A stretch of DNA of 64,000 nt from Amycolatopsis sp. A133 (GTDB lineage Bacteria; Actinomycetota; Actinomycetes; Mycobacteriales; Pseudonocardiaceae), in the NCBI RefSeq assembly GCF_031082405.1, contig NZ_JAVHJU010000051.1:186001-250000 (forward strand), read 5' to 3'. The position numbers and the translations under genes were made by a program. Position 1 is the stretch's first letter. Every line of letters starts with the position of its first letter. This document shows positions 34,068 to 43,979 of the stretch, piece by piece. The notes under the pieces were generated by a model. The model did not search any database, had not been told where the DNA came from, and saw only the letters and a list, made by a program, of their open reading frames with translations.

Positions 34068-35081
34068 GTGAACATCGTTTCCGACACCGAGGCCGAGCCC
34101 GGCCGGCGCACGCGCCGGTTCCGGATCAGCTCGGTCGAAGTGCTGTGCGCGATCCTGCTGATCGCGATCCTCGCCCAAGGCCGGCTGCAGCAGGTGTTCG
34201 ACGTGCCCGCGTTGCGCACCGGCTCGACCGTGTTCGTCGCCGTCTGCGTGCAGGCCCTGCCGTTCCTCGTGCTGGGCGTGCTGATCAGCGGGGCCATCGC
34301 CGCGTTCGTGCCCGCGCGTGTGCTGGAGAAGGTGCTGCCGCGGCGGGCCGGTGCGGCCGTCGGCGTCGCCGGGCTGGCCGGGGTCGCGCTGCCGGGGTGC
34401 GAATGCGCATCGGTGCCGGTGGCGCGGCGGCTGATGGGGCAGGGCGTGGCCCCGGCCGCGGCGCTGACGTTCCTGCTCGCGGCGCCGGCGGTGAACCCCG
34501 TGGTGCTGGTGGCAACCGCGGTCGCGTTCCCCGGCAAGCCGGAGATGGTGCTGGCGCGGTTTGCCGGTTCGCTCGCCACGGCGATGGTGATGGGCTGGCT
34601 GTGGGCCCGCTGGGGCAAGCTCGAGTGGATCGCTTCGCGTGCGCTCCGGCGTCTCCCGGACGTGGCGGGCGGGCAGCGGTGGCGGGTGTTCGCCGAGACC
34701 GCCCGGACGGACCTGGTCGAGGCGGGCGGTTTCCTGGTGCTGGGGGCGCTGATCTCCTCGGCGCTCAACGTGCTCGTGCCGGCGAAGTGGTTCGGGGTGC
34801 TGGGCGACCAGCTCGTGCTCGGCGTGGTGGTCATGGCGGTGCTCGCGGTGGTGCTGGCGCTGTGCAGCGAGGCGGACGCGTTCGTCGCGGCGTCGCTGAC
34901 GGCGTTGCCGCTGCTGCCGAAACTGGTGTTCCTGGTCGTCGGCCCGGCGATCGACGTCAAGCTGTTCGCGTTGCAGGCGGGCACGTTCGGGAAGTCGTTC
35001 GCGGTGCGGTTCGCGCCGGTGACGTTCGTGGTGGCGGTGGCCTGCGCGATCGGGGCCGGATTCCTGGTGGGGGTCGTATGA
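34068..35081 (+). CDS. permease of the DUF318/UPF0718 (YraQ) family
   Basis: 337 residues, about eight to nine hydrophobic segments. The family signature is clear: LPGCECASVPVARRLMGQGV, then LTFLLAAPAVNPVVLVATAVAF, with the same topology repeated in the second half (LCSEADAFVAASL). The metal or small-molecule substrate is unknown. The start is taken as the GTG at 34068, eleven residues into a longer frame. The stop overlaps the next gene (ATGA). It converges on the smtB-zur operon, which suggests, without proving, a metal role. Confidence 0.88.
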   Translation: MNIVSDTEAEPGRRTRRFRISSVEVLCAILLIAILAQGRLQQVFDVPALRTGSTVFVAVCVQALPFLVLGVLISGAIAAFVPARVLEKVLPRRAGAAVGVAGLAGVALPGCECASVPVARRLMGQGVAPAAALTFLLAAPAVNPVVLVATAVAFPGKPEMVLARFAGSLATAMVMGWLWARWGKLEWIASRALRRLPDVAGGQRWRVFAETARTDLVEAGGFLVLGALISSALNVLVPAKWFGVLGDQLVLGVVVMAVLAVVLALCSEADAFVAASLTALPLLPKLVFLVVGPAIDVKLFALQAGTFGKSFAVRFAPVTFVVAVACAIGAGFLVGVV

Positions 35082-35797
35082 AACGGGAAACCCAGAACAT
35101 CCTGCTGATCCTGCTCGGCGGTGCGCTGATCAAGATCGCGGTCAACGGCGACTACCTGCGGTACGTCAAACCGGCGCAGCAGCCGTGGATCATCGCGGGC
35201 GGCGTGGTGATGGTGCTGCTGGGCGGGGTCGCGATCGTCCGCGACCTCGTGGCGGCGCGGGCCGCCGCGTCGCTCGACCACGACGGCCACTCGCACTCGG
35301 CCCGGCCGGCGTGGCTGCTGCTGGTGCCGGTGCTGGCGGTGTTCCTGGTCGCCCCGCCGGCACTGGGCGCGGACTCGGTGATCCGCACGGAGGCCCGGGT
35401 CCCGGCGAGCGCGGCGGCGGCCAACGCGGCGGCGTTCCCGCCGCTGCCGGCGGGGACGGTGGTGCCGTTGACGGTGAACGAGTTCGTCAGCCGCGCGGGC
35501 TGGGACGCGGCGGGCACGCTCGACGGGCGCACGGTTTCCCTGACGGGTTTCGTGGTGCACACCGAAGGCAGCACCCTGCTGGCCCGCCTGGTGATCAGCT
35601 GCTGCGCGGCGGACGCGTTCCCGGTGACGGTCCGCCTCCGCGGCGGCGAAGCCGACCACCTGGCGAGCGACGCCTGGATCCAGGTGACGGGCCAGGTGGT
35701 CCCCGGCACGGCGACGAAGGACAACAGCTTCACCCCGGACTTCACCCCGGCCTCGGTGACGACGGTCCCGGCCCCGAAGGACCCGTACGAGTACTGA
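35078..35797 (+). CDS. TIGR03943-type permease partner
   Basis: 239 residues. Two N-terminal hydrophobic helices joined by a short loop, a His-containing loop DHDGHSHS between helices 2 and 3 that could bind metal, and a C-terminal extracytoplasmic OB-like domain (GRTVSLTGFVVHTEGSTLLARLVISCCAADAFPVTVRL) with a Cys-Cys pair. This family is found beside DUF318 permeases and is thought to form one unit with them. The overlapping ATGA start supports that. Confidence 0.87.
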   Translation: MKRETQNILLILLGGALIKIAVNGDYLRYVKPAQQPWIIAGGVVMVLLGGVAIVRDLVAARAAASLDHDGHSHSARPAWLLLVPVLAVFLVAPPALGADSVIRTEARVPASAAAANAAAFPPLPAGTVVPLTVNEFVSRAGWDAAGTLDGRTVSLTGFVVHTEGSTLLARLVISCCAADAFPVTVRLRGGEADHLASDAWIQVTGQVVPGTATKDNSFTPDFTPASVTTVPAPKDPYEY

Positions 35798-35798
35798 A

Positions 35799-35972
35799 CG
35801 ACTCTTTCCTGACGTCCGGCGACAGGTCCCGGCAACCTCGTCGGCCCTGCCCGCTCGGCTGTCGGCTGACGGGGTGGGCCGCACGGTCGAGGTCGCGAAT
35901 GACTCATTCGGGACCTCCAAGGTCGCGAATGAGTCATTCGCGACACACGGCGGGCGACTCTTTCATGACGTC
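35799..35972. repeat. four repeat units in the convergent gap before zur
   Basis: Two direct repeats of CGACTCTTTC[C/A]TGACGTC (35799-35816 and 35955-35972) bracket two odd palindromes 30 bases apart. Those are centred on AATGA-[C/G]-TCATT: 35891-35915 with 12-bp arms and one mismatch, and 35922-35944 with perfect 11-bp arms. The 200-base gap lies between two stop codons and holds no gene. Confidence 0.8.
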
Positions 35973-35997
35973 GCGGAGGCCGGGTGACGGCGGAGGG

Positions 35998-36411
35998 TCA
36001 GTGCTCGGCGCAGGTGCCGGTGATCTCGACCGTGTGGGAGATCTCCGAAAAGCCGTGCTCGGCCGCGATCTTCTCGGCCCAGCGCTCGACCGCCGGGCCC
36101 TCGACCTCGACCGTGCGGCCGCACAGGCGGCACACCAGGTGATGGTGGTGGTGCGCCGAGCACCGCCGGTAGATCGCCTCGCCGGAATCGGTGCGCAGCA
36201 CGTCGATCTCGCCGGCCTCCGACAGGGACTGCAGCGTGCGGTACACCGTCGTCAGGCCGATGCCGTCGCCGCGTTTGCGCAGCTCGTCGTGCAGTTCCTG
36301 GGCGGAGCGGAAGTCGTCGACGGTGCTCAGCAGCTCGACGACCGCGGCTCGCTGCCGGGTGGACCGGCGCCCGGGCACCGGGGCCTGGCTGCGCGACGCG
36401 GCGGGGTTCAT
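35998..36411 (-). CDS. zur: zinc uptake regulator Zur (Fur family)
   Basis: 137 residues. Fur-type winged helix (LHDELRKRGDGIGLTTVYRTLQSLSEAGEID), the His-rich metal block CSAHHHHHLVC, the CRLCG structural zinc motif and a final CAEH. In mycobacteria the smtB-furB (zur) pair lies at this place beside glyS and controls zinc uptake and zinc-free ribosomal proteins; the same arrangement is the main reason for choosing Zur over Fur. Start overlaps the smtB stop by one base (TGATG). Confidence 0.9.
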   Translation of the reverse strand: MNPAASRSQAPVPGRRSTRQRAAVVELLSTVDDFRSAQELHDELRKRGDGIGLTTVYRTLQSLSEAGEIDVLRTDSGEAIYRRCSAHHHHHLVCRLCGRTVEVEGPAVERWAEKIAAEHGFSEISHTVEITGTCAEH

Positions 36412-36830
36412 CACTTTCCTTCCTGCACGTGGGCGACGGCGTCGACGACGATGTGCGCCAGGTGGTCGTCGGCGAGCCGGTAGACGACCTCGCGGCCGCG
36501 GCGCTCGCCCTGCACCACCCCGGCCGTCTTCAGCACCCGCAGGTGCTGGCTGATCAGCGGCTGCGCGACGTCGAGGGCGTCCACCAGCTCGTGCACGCAC
36601 CGGTCGGCCGCGCGCAGCTGCAGCACGATCGCGATCCGGACCGGCGCCGCCAGCGCGCGCAGCAGGTCGCCCGCGTCGGTCAGCACCTGCGGGGCGGGGT
36701 GGGCCGGCGCCGTCGCGGGCGCCGGCGTGCACTCCGCGAGCCCCGGCTGGGCGCCACTCCCGGTCACCGTCGCCATTCCCGCCTCCACGCTGCTCGTCAC
36801 ACCGCCTGCGACCATGAATCCCGTAGTCAT
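36411..36830 (-). CDS. smtB: SmtB-type ArsR-family zinc-sensing repressor
   Basis: 139 residues. Winged-helix HTH in VHELVDALDVAQPLISQHLRVL. The last helix reads DDHLAHIVVDAVAHVQE: D-x-H, then a His 11 residues on and a Glu 3 further. This exactly matches the alpha-5 zinc site of SmtB-type sensors (about D121, H123, H134, E137). Without zinc it should bind its operator and silence the smtB-zur operon. The first ~45 residues are Ala/Pro/Thr-rich and the start could be further in, for example at Met6 or Met19. Confidence 0.92.
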   Translation of the reverse strand: MTTGFMVAGGVTSSVEAGMATVTGSGAQPGLAECTPAPATAPAHPAPQVLTDAGDLLRALAAPVRIAIVLQLRAADRCVHELVDALDVAQPLISQHLRVLKTAGVVQGERRGREVVYRLADDHLAHIVVDAVAHVQEGK

Positions 36831-36873
36831 TGCCGATAACGGCTCCGCCCATCCTAGTGTTCCCCCGTCCGGG

Positions 36874-36901
36874 ACCCCGGCTCGGCGCCGAGCTGCGGGG
36901 T
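36874..36901. repeat. 28-base inverted repeat in the smtB / surface-protein gap
   Basis: Core palindrome GCTCGGCGCCGAGC (36880-36893) extended by ACCCCG/CGGGGT. It lies in the 220-base divergent gap, 44 bases upstream of smtB, where it could be an operator, a processing hairpin or another palindromic element. Confidence 0.5.
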
Positions 36902-37050
36902 ACGGCCGGTCGTATTACCCCGTTCGGGTGAGTTCGTGGGATATTGGCTCTGCGGCTTCGCATGGCGTGGCCGACGGTGCAAGGTTGTCGCGGAGCGTTT
37001 CGCCGCTTTCCGTGCGCCGGCGAGCCGCCCGAGCAGAGCAGTGGGGAGAC

Positions 37051-38139
37051 ATGAGGCGTTTCGTGACGACAGCGGCCGCGCTGACGGTCGTGGTGTTCCC
37101 GCTGGTCGGAGCCGGTGTCGCGGGAGCGCAGACGCAGGCGGTCGACGAGAAGACGGGCCCGGTTTCGTTCGCGAACATCGCGTCGGTGCGGATCGGCGAC
37201 GAGGGCCAGCGTGGCGGGGCCTTGATCACCGAAACGCAACGATCGCCGCTGCTGCCCGGCCAGTCGAAGCTGGGCGCGGACCGCGTCTCGGTCCCCAAGG
37301 ACGACGGTGAACGCGCCACCTTCGGCGGGCACTACCAGATCGACCTGGGCCGCTACAGCGCGTCACAGAACCCGTACCCGCCGGGCATCGCGAGCCGGGA
37401 CCACAACGTCTTCGCCGCCTTGCAGGCCACCACCGTGCCCACCGCCGTCGCGGAGACGAACTACGCGCTGCGGGACAACTGGCAGGGCGGCGCCAAGCCG
37501 TCCGACAACACCGTGCTCGTGCTGGAAGGCGCCAGGACGTCGGTGGACTGCACCGGCCCCTCGAAGCTCTCCGCCACCTCGTCGATGGCCCGGCTGTGGG
37601 TGCGCCAGGCCGGTGGCGCGCTCGCGATCGTCCCGGTGCCCGGTGGCAACGCCGGCCTCCAGCTGCAGAACCTGCGGCTCGGCCCGCCCGGGGACATCAC
37701 GAACGCCGACCGGGCGACCACGGTCTCCGACCTCAAGCTGACCCGCGTGGCCGCCTTCGACCAGCTGATCCGCCAGGACGGCTGGCGAGGAGGCGACTAC
37801 ACCGCCGTCGCCGGCTGGCGGGCCGAGATCACCACCCACGTCAAGGACGCGCAAGGTGCCGCGCTGCAGGACGTGCGGACGACCATCGTCCTCGGCGGGG
37901 TCAGCTGCTCGGTGCCGAAGGGGTTCGTCGCGAAGGCCGGCGCTCCCGCCGGCGGCACGACCGCCACGCAGGCCGCCGTGCCGACGCAGGTCCCAGCCGG
38001 CTACCTGGGCGCGGCCGCGCCCGCCACGGGCCGTGACGGCTCACGCGTCCCGCTCGGCATCGGCCTGCTCTTCGGCGGGGTCTTCTTCGCCGCGGTCGCC
38101 CTGCTGCTGGGCAGGCGGCGCAAGACCGGGACGGACTAG
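37051..38139 (+). CDS. secreted protein with sortase-type C-terminal anchor
   Basis: 362 residues. Signal peptide 1-27 ending AGVAGAQ, a ~290-residue external domain of unknown fold, then a C-terminal sorting-signal layout: APATG at 323-327, a hydrophobic stretch (VPLGIGLLFGGVFFAAVALLL) and the basic tail GRRRK. The pentapeptide departs from LPxTG at its first position. ATG 37051 with GGGGAGA upstream. Directly abuts the first class F sortase gene (TAG then GTG, no gap), so it is the obvious substrate candidate; this is an inference. Confidence 0.8.
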   Translation: MRRFVTTAAALTVVVFPLVGAGVAGAQTQAVDEKTGPVSFANIASVRIGDEGQRGGALITETQRSPLLPGQSKLGADRVSVPKDDGERATFGGHYQIDLGRYSASQNPYPPGIASRDHNVFAALQATTVPTAVAETNYALRDNWQGGAKPSDNTVLVLEGARTSVDCTGPSKLSATSSMARLWVRQAGGALAIVPVPGGNAGLQLQNLRLGPPGDITNADRATTVSDLKLTRVAAFDQLIRQDGWRGGDYTAVAGWRAEITTHVKDAQGAALQDVRTTIVLGGVSCSVPKGFVAKAGAPAGGTTATQAAVPTQVPAGYLGAAAPATGRDGSRVPLGIGLLFGGVFFAAVALLLGRRRKTGTD

Positions 38140-38781
38140 GTGCTGCGCACCGCGCTGGCCGCCGTCTCGGCGGCGCTGGCCGTGGCCGCCTTCGCGGCCG
38201 GGATCGTCCTGCTGACGTGGCTCCCGCCGGCCGCCACGCCGGTCGCGGCGGCACCCCCGCCCGGCGCGCTGCCGGGGGAGGACGCGGCCCCGGCGGTGCT
38301 CCCCGCGGACAGCGAATCCGCCGCGCAGCAGCGGCCCGGCACGGTCCGGCTGCCCGGCGGCGCCACCGTCCGCCTGGTCCGCACGGAACTCACCGGCACC
38401 GGCGTGCTGCCGATCCCGCGTGGCCTCGGCGACGCCGCCTGGTGGGGCGCCAAGCTGGGCGCGGCCCAGGGCGCGGCGCTGCTGTCCGGGCACGTGAACT
38501 GGGAGGGGCGGCGCGGGCCGTTCGACGAACTGTGGCGCATGCGCGACGGCGACGAGGTCAGCGTCGTCGACGCGCGCGGCGGGCGGTGGGTCTACCGCGT
38601 CGACGACGTCGTCACGCTGCCGAAGGAGACGTTGCCGTCCCAGGCCGCCCGGTGGTTCGGGCAGGACGGGCCGCACCGGCTGGTGCTGGTCACCTGCGGG
38701 GGCGACTACGTCGGCGGCACCGAGGGCTACGACGAGAACCGCCTGGTCACGGCCCGGCTGGTGACGCGCCCAACCGGCTGA
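38140..38781 (+). CDS. class F sortase, copy 1
   Basis: 213 residues. An N-terminal hydrophobic segment (~4-28) serves as anchor, then a Pro/Ala linker and the catalytic domain with His in ALLSGHVNW, Cys in LVLVTCGGDYVGG and Arg in DENRLVTARL, the class F pattern. It cleaves a C-terminal sorting motif and joins the protein to a cell-wall amine. GTG start immediately after the upstream stop implies coupled translation. Confidence 0.9.
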   Translation: MLRTALAAVSAALAVAAFAAGIVLLTWLPPAATPVAAAPPPGALPGEDAAPAVLPADSESAAQQRPGTVRLPGGATVRLVRTELTGTGVLPIPRGLGDAAWWGAKLGAAQGAALLSGHVNWEGRRGPFDELWRMRDGDEVSVVDARGGRWVYRVDDVVTLPKETLPSQAARWFGQDGPHRLVLVTCGGDYVGGTEGYDENRLVTARLVTRPTG

Positions 38782-38861
38782 TCGAGTTCGCTGCAACCTT
38801 CCGCGCCCTTCGCGGCATGCCTGTCCGTGCACTGGTCACGGCAGCGAAGGAGCACAAGCAC

Positions 38862-39515
38862 ATGCAGGAGCGGAACCCGGCGGAGCCGAAAAAGGGCTCC
38901 GGCCGCTGGTGGATCGTCGGCGTCGCCGGGGCGTTCGTGGTCGCGGCACTGGTCGCGACCCTGCTCGTCTTCACCGCAAAGGATGAAACCGCGGTCGCGA
39001 ACAGCGCCGGCACGCCCGTCGCGGCCGCGAACCAGCCGGCGCCGCAGGGCGCCCCGCAGGACACCGGCCGGGACCCGGCGCAGCTGTCCCTGCCCGGGGG
39101 CGGCACCGCGAAGCTGATCCAGGAGGACCTGGACGCCGCGGGCGCGCTGAAGATCCCGGAGGGGCTCGACGAGGCCGCCTGGTGGGGCTCGAAGCTGGGC
39201 GCGGCCCAGGGCGTCGCCCTGCTGTCCGGGCACGTGAACTGGAAGGGCAAGAAGGGCCCGTTCACCGAGCTTTGGCAGGTCAAGCCGGGGCAGGAGGTCA
39301 AGCTGACCGACACCGCGGGCGGCGCGTGGGTCTACCGGATCGACGTCACGGAGACGATCCACAAGACGGAGCTCGCCGGCCGGTCCGAGCAGCTGTTCAA
39401 CCCCGACGGCCCGCACCAGCTGCTGCTGATCACCTGCGGCGGTGAGTACGTCGGCGGCAGCGAGGGGTATGAGGACAACCGCGTCGTGACGGCTTCGCTG
39501 GTGTCGCGGCCGTAG
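38862..39515 (+). CDS. class F sortase, copy 2
   Basis: 217 residues. One N-terminal membrane helix (about 16-38, preceded by lysines), a Pro/Ala/Gln linker, and the same catalytic blocks as copy 1: VALLSGHVNWKGKKG, LLLITCGGEYVGG and EDNRVVTASL. The two domains share long runs such as EAAWWGSKLGAAQG, so they arose by duplication. ATG 38862 with GAAGGAG upstream is chosen; an ATG at 38817 would add 15 residues before it. Confidence 0.9.
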   Translation: MQERNPAEPKKGSGRWWIVGVAGAFVVAALVATLLVFTAKDETAVANSAGTPVAAANQPAPQGAPQDTGRDPAQLSLPGGGTAKLIQEDLDAAGALKIPEGLDEAAWWGSKLGAAQGVALLSGHVNWKGKKGPFTELWQVKPGQEVKLTDTAGGAWVYRIDVTETIHKTELAGRSEQLFNPDGPHQLLLITCGGEYVGGSEGYEDNRVVTASLVSRP

Positions 39516-39604
39516 GCTCACCTGCGCGAAAAGCGGTGGGCCCCGGCGGATACCCTGGACGTTCCAGTCCGATGACCGTCCCCGCAAGCTTTCCGGAGCG
39601 TGGA

Positions 39605-40993
<1,389 letters not shown>

Positions 40994-41024
40994 CCCACCC
41001 GGGGCCCGGGTACCCCTGACACCT

Positions 41025-41043
41025 GTCACGGTCAGGTCGTGAC
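41025..41043. promoter_or_regulatory. candidate operator upstream of ABC exporter operon
   Basis: Inverted repeat GTCACG-N7-CGTGAC, 45 bases ahead of the ABC ATPase start. The response regulator of the same operon is of the DesR/LuxR class, which binds dyad sites of this size, so autoregulation is plausible. Confidence 0.4.
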
Positions 41044-41087
41044 GCTCGATCTGGGGTCCCGGGCCTTCCGGGCGGCAGCCTGGGGGC

Positions 41088-42020
41088 ATGCGAGAAACAG
41101 ACAGCCAGGCGGTGGCGGCGGGGGCCGCGATCCACCTCACCGGCCTGCGGAAGCACTACGGCGACGTCCACGCGGTCGACGGCGTCGACCTGACCATCGC
41201 GCCGGGCGAGGTCGTCGCCCTGCTCGGCCCCAACGGCGCCGGCAAGTCCACGACCGTCGACATGATCCTCGGGCTGACCAGCCCCGGCGACGGCGACGTG
41301 CGCGTGTTCGGGCGCACGCCGATCGACGCCGTCCGCGCCGGCCTGATCGGCGCGATGCTGCAGGGCGGCGCCCTGATGGACGACCTGACCGTCGGCGAGA
41401 CCGTCGGCATGGTCGCAGGCCTGCACCGCCGGCCGATGCCGGTGGCCGACGCCTTGCGCGCCGCCGGGGTCGAGGAGCTGGCCGGCCGGCGCGCCAACAA
41501 GCTCTCCGGTGGGCAGAAGCAGCGCGTGCGCTTCGCCGTCGCGCTGGTCAGCGATCCCGATCTGCTCGTCCTCGACGAGCCGACCGCGGCGATGGACGTC
41601 GGGACCCGGCGCGAGTTCTGGCAGTCGATGTACTCCTTCACCGAGTCCGGCCGCACCGTCCTGTTCGCCACGCACTACCTCGAAGAGGCCGAGGAGTTCG
41701 CCGACCGGGTGGTGCTGATGCGCCGCGGCCGGGTCGTCGCCGACGGGAGCGTCGCCGAGGTCCGCGCTCTCGCCGGCGGACGCACCCTGCGCGCCGCCGT
41801 CCCGGGGGTCACTGAGGCGGTCATCGCCGCGCTGCCCGGCGTCAAGGAGTTCGAACTGCGCGGCGACCGCGTCGCGATCTCCAGCGCCGACTCCGACGCC
41901 ACGCTCTGGGCGCTCAAAGCCGCGGTGCCGGCCGTGCACGACGTCGAAATCAGCGCCGTCGGCCTTGAAGGCGCCTTCCTGTCCCTGACTGCCGACGAAA
42001 CCGCGGAGCCCGTGCGATGA
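41088..42020 (+). CDS. ABC exporter ATP-binding protein
   Basis: 310 residues. Walker A GPNGAGKST, Q-loop MLQGG, signature LSGGQKQRV, Walker B LLVLDEP and the switch His in FATHYLEEAEE, all typical of DrrA-type multidrug or lipid exporters. ATG at 41088. The stop overlaps the permease start (ATGA). The ABC and two-component genes form one four-gene operon. Confidence 0.95.
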   Translation: MRETDSQAVAAGAAIHLTGLRKHYGDVHAVDGVDLTIAPGEVVALLGPNGAGKSTTVDMILGLTSPGDGDVRVFGRTPIDAVRAGLIGAMLQGGALMDDLTVGETVGMVAGLHRRPMPVADALRAAGVEELAGRRANKLSGGQKQRVRFAVALVSDPDLLVLDEPTAAMDVGTRREFWQSMYSFTESGRTVLFATHYLEEAEEFADRVVLMRRGRVVADGSVAEVRALAGGRTLRAAVPGVTEAVIAALPGVKEFELRGDRVAISSADSDATLWALKAAVPAVHDVEISAVGLEGAFLSLTADETAEPVR

Positions 42021-42757
42021 ACCCGGCCTACCTGCTCACCGAGATCCGCCGGAACTTCCGGGCGCCGCGGTTCCTGATCTTCGTCGTCGCCTTCCCGGTG
42101 CTGATGTTCCTGTTGCAGGCCAACGTCTTCACGAAGACGAGCGATCCGGACCACGCGCAGATCGCGGCCGTGATCATGATCAACATGATGACGTTCGGCG
42201 TTTTCGCCGCGGCGACCAACAGCGGGGCCCGGCTCGCTCTCGAACGCGCCGTCGGCTGGCAGCGGCAGCTGCGCCTGACCCCGCTGACCGGCCCCGGTTA
42301 CCTGGCGGGCAAGGGGATCTCCGGGATGCTCGTGGGGCTGCCCGCGCTGCTCCTGGTGCCACTGCTCGGCGTGCTGGCCGAAGGGGTGCACGTCGACGCG
42401 AGCGGCTGGGTGCGCATCTTCGCCGGCATCTGGCTCGGCACGATCCCGCTGGTGCTGCTGGGCCTGCTGCTCGGCCAGTTCGGCACGCCGGACTCGATGC
42501 AGCCGATCAACATGCTCGTCACGCTCGGCATGGGGTTCCTGGGCGGGCTGTGGATCCCGATCGAGTCGATGCCGGGCTGGATGCACGACGTCGCCCAGCT
42601 CATGCCGACGTACTGGGTGCTGCAGGTGGCGCGGCCCGCGGTGACCAGCGACCTGGTGGTCTCGCTGCCGCAGGCCGCGGGGGTCCTCGGGGCCTGGACG
42701 GTCGTGCTCGGGGCGCTGGTGATCAGGCGTTACCGTAAAGACAGCGCCCGCGTCTGA
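42017..42757 (+). CDS. ABC-2 type permease
   Basis: 246 residues, six hydrophobic segments; partner of the preceding ATPase. ABC-2 family features include the long first periplasmic loop and LGGLWIPIESMPGWMHDVAQLMPTYWVLQVARP near the end. The substrate cannot be read from sequence; DesK/DesR-linked exporters often respond to membrane stress. Confidence 0.92.
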   Translation: MNPAYLLTEIRRNFRAPRFLIFVVAFPVLMFLLQANVFTKTSDPDHAQIAAVIMINMMTFGVFAAATNSGARLALERAVGWQRQLRLTPLTGPGYLAGKGISGMLVGLPALLLVPLLGVLAEGVHVDASGWVRIFAGIWLGTIPLVLLGLLLGQFGTPDSMQPINMLVTLGMGFLGGLWIPIESMPGWMHDVAQLMPTYWVLQVARPAVTSDLVVSLPQAAGVLGAWTVVLGALVIRRYRKDSARV

Positions 42758-42776
42758 GGGCCGGAGGGGAACGGCG

Positions 42777-43979
42777 ATGGCGGAGTCCGGGAAACGCAGC
42801 TTCGGGCTGGACAGCAAGGAATCGTGGTGGGTGGACCCGCTGCCCGACGCCCGCAAGCACGGGCCGGGCGGCCGGCGCTGGCCGGTCATGGCGGTGGTCT
42901 TCCTGCTGCCGTTCCTCGTCCCGGTCACGCGCTCGCTGCTGGCCGAGGCCGCGGTCACCCCCGGGCTCGTGTTCACCGCCGTTGTCGTCTACGCCTACTC
43001 CGCGTGCTACGCGGTGTTCCCGTACTTCTTCCACCGGGAACGCCGCGTGAAGCTGGCCTTCTGCATCGTGATGAACGTCCTGGGGTCGGCCTCGCTGGCG
43101 GTGGCCGCCGGCAGCGGGTTCGTCCTGCTCTACGGCACGGCGGTGGTCGTGTTCCTGGTGCCCGCCGCCTGGTCGGTGATCATCGACCTGTCCACGCTGA
43201 CCGTCGGCGTGGTGAGCCTGCTGGCGCGAGGCCGGTTCCTGGCCGACTACGGCGACCTGATCACCGTCGCCTCGATCACGCTGGCGATGTTCTTCATGGC
43301 CAACCTCGTCCGCGCGGTCCGGCGGCTGGAACACGCCAACGAGGAGATCGCCACGCTGGCCGTGGCGAACGAACGGGAGCGCCTGGCCCGCGACCTGCAC
43401 GACCTGCTCGGCCACAGCCTCACGACGATCACCGTCAAGGCGGGGCTGGCCCGGCGGGTGCTGGAGAGCGCCGGCGACATCCCGCGCGCGGTCGAGGAGA
43501 TCCGTGAGGTCGAAAGCCTCACCCGCAGTGCCCTGTCCGACGTCCGCGCGACCGTGTCGGCGAACCGCGAGGTGTCGCTGTCGGCCGAGCTCGTCGGCGC
43601 TCGCGCCGCGCTGCGGGCCGCGGAGATCGACGCCGACCTGCCGCACGCCGTCGACAACGTCCGCCCGGAGTTCCAGACCACCTTCGGTTACGTGCTGCGC
43701 GAAGCCGTGACGAACGTGCTGCGGCACTCCGGGGCCGGCCGGGTCGAGGTGAAGCTCGGAGCCACCTGGCTGGAGATCGAGGACGACGGCCGCGCCACCG
43801 ACGTCGTCGCGGGCAACGGCCTGCGCGGGCTCTCCGAGCGGCTGGCCGCGGTCGGGGGCACGCTGCGGACGTCGGCCCGGCCCGGGGGAGGATTGCTCGT
43901 GCGGGCGGAGATCCCGCTGCGCGAACCGAGCCCGGCCACCCCGGCCGTGCGCGCCGAACCCGCGGGAGGACTCGCTTGA
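42777..43979 (+). CDS. DesK/NarX-type sensor histidine kinase
   Basis: 400 residues. N-terminal sensor of five to six membrane helices (~35-175) with no large external domain, coiled linker, HisKA_3 dimerisation helix with the phospho-accepting His in ERLARDLHDLLGHSLTTI, and a HATPase domain (EAVTNVLRHSGA, GNGLRGLSERL). Such multi-helix sensors often monitor the membrane itself. Overlaps the regulator gene (TTGATC region). Confidence 0.93.
   Translation: MAESGKRSFGLDSKESWWVDPLPDARKHGPGGRRWPVMAVVFLLPFLVPVTRSLLAEAAVTPGLVFTAVVVYAYSACYAVFPYFFHRERRVKLAFCIVMNVLGSASLAVAAGSGFVLLYGTAVVVFLVPAAWSVIIDLSTLTVGVVSLLARGRFLADYGDLITVASITLAMFFMANLVRAVRRLEHANEEIATLAVANERERLARDLHDLLGHSLTTITVKAGLARRVLESAGDIPRAVEEIREVESLTRSALSDVRATVSANREVSLSAELVGARAALRAAEIDADLPHAVDNVRPEFQTTFGYVLREAVTNVLRHSGAGRVEVKLGATWLEIEDDGRATDVVAGNGLRGLSERLAAVGGTLRTSARPGGGLLVRAEIPLREPSPATPAVRAEPAGGLA

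Noticed and set aside
39516..39604. T-box or other riboswitch upstream of glyS
   Set aside because: The gap is under 90 bases and has no T-box consensus, specifier loop or terminator/antiterminator pair.
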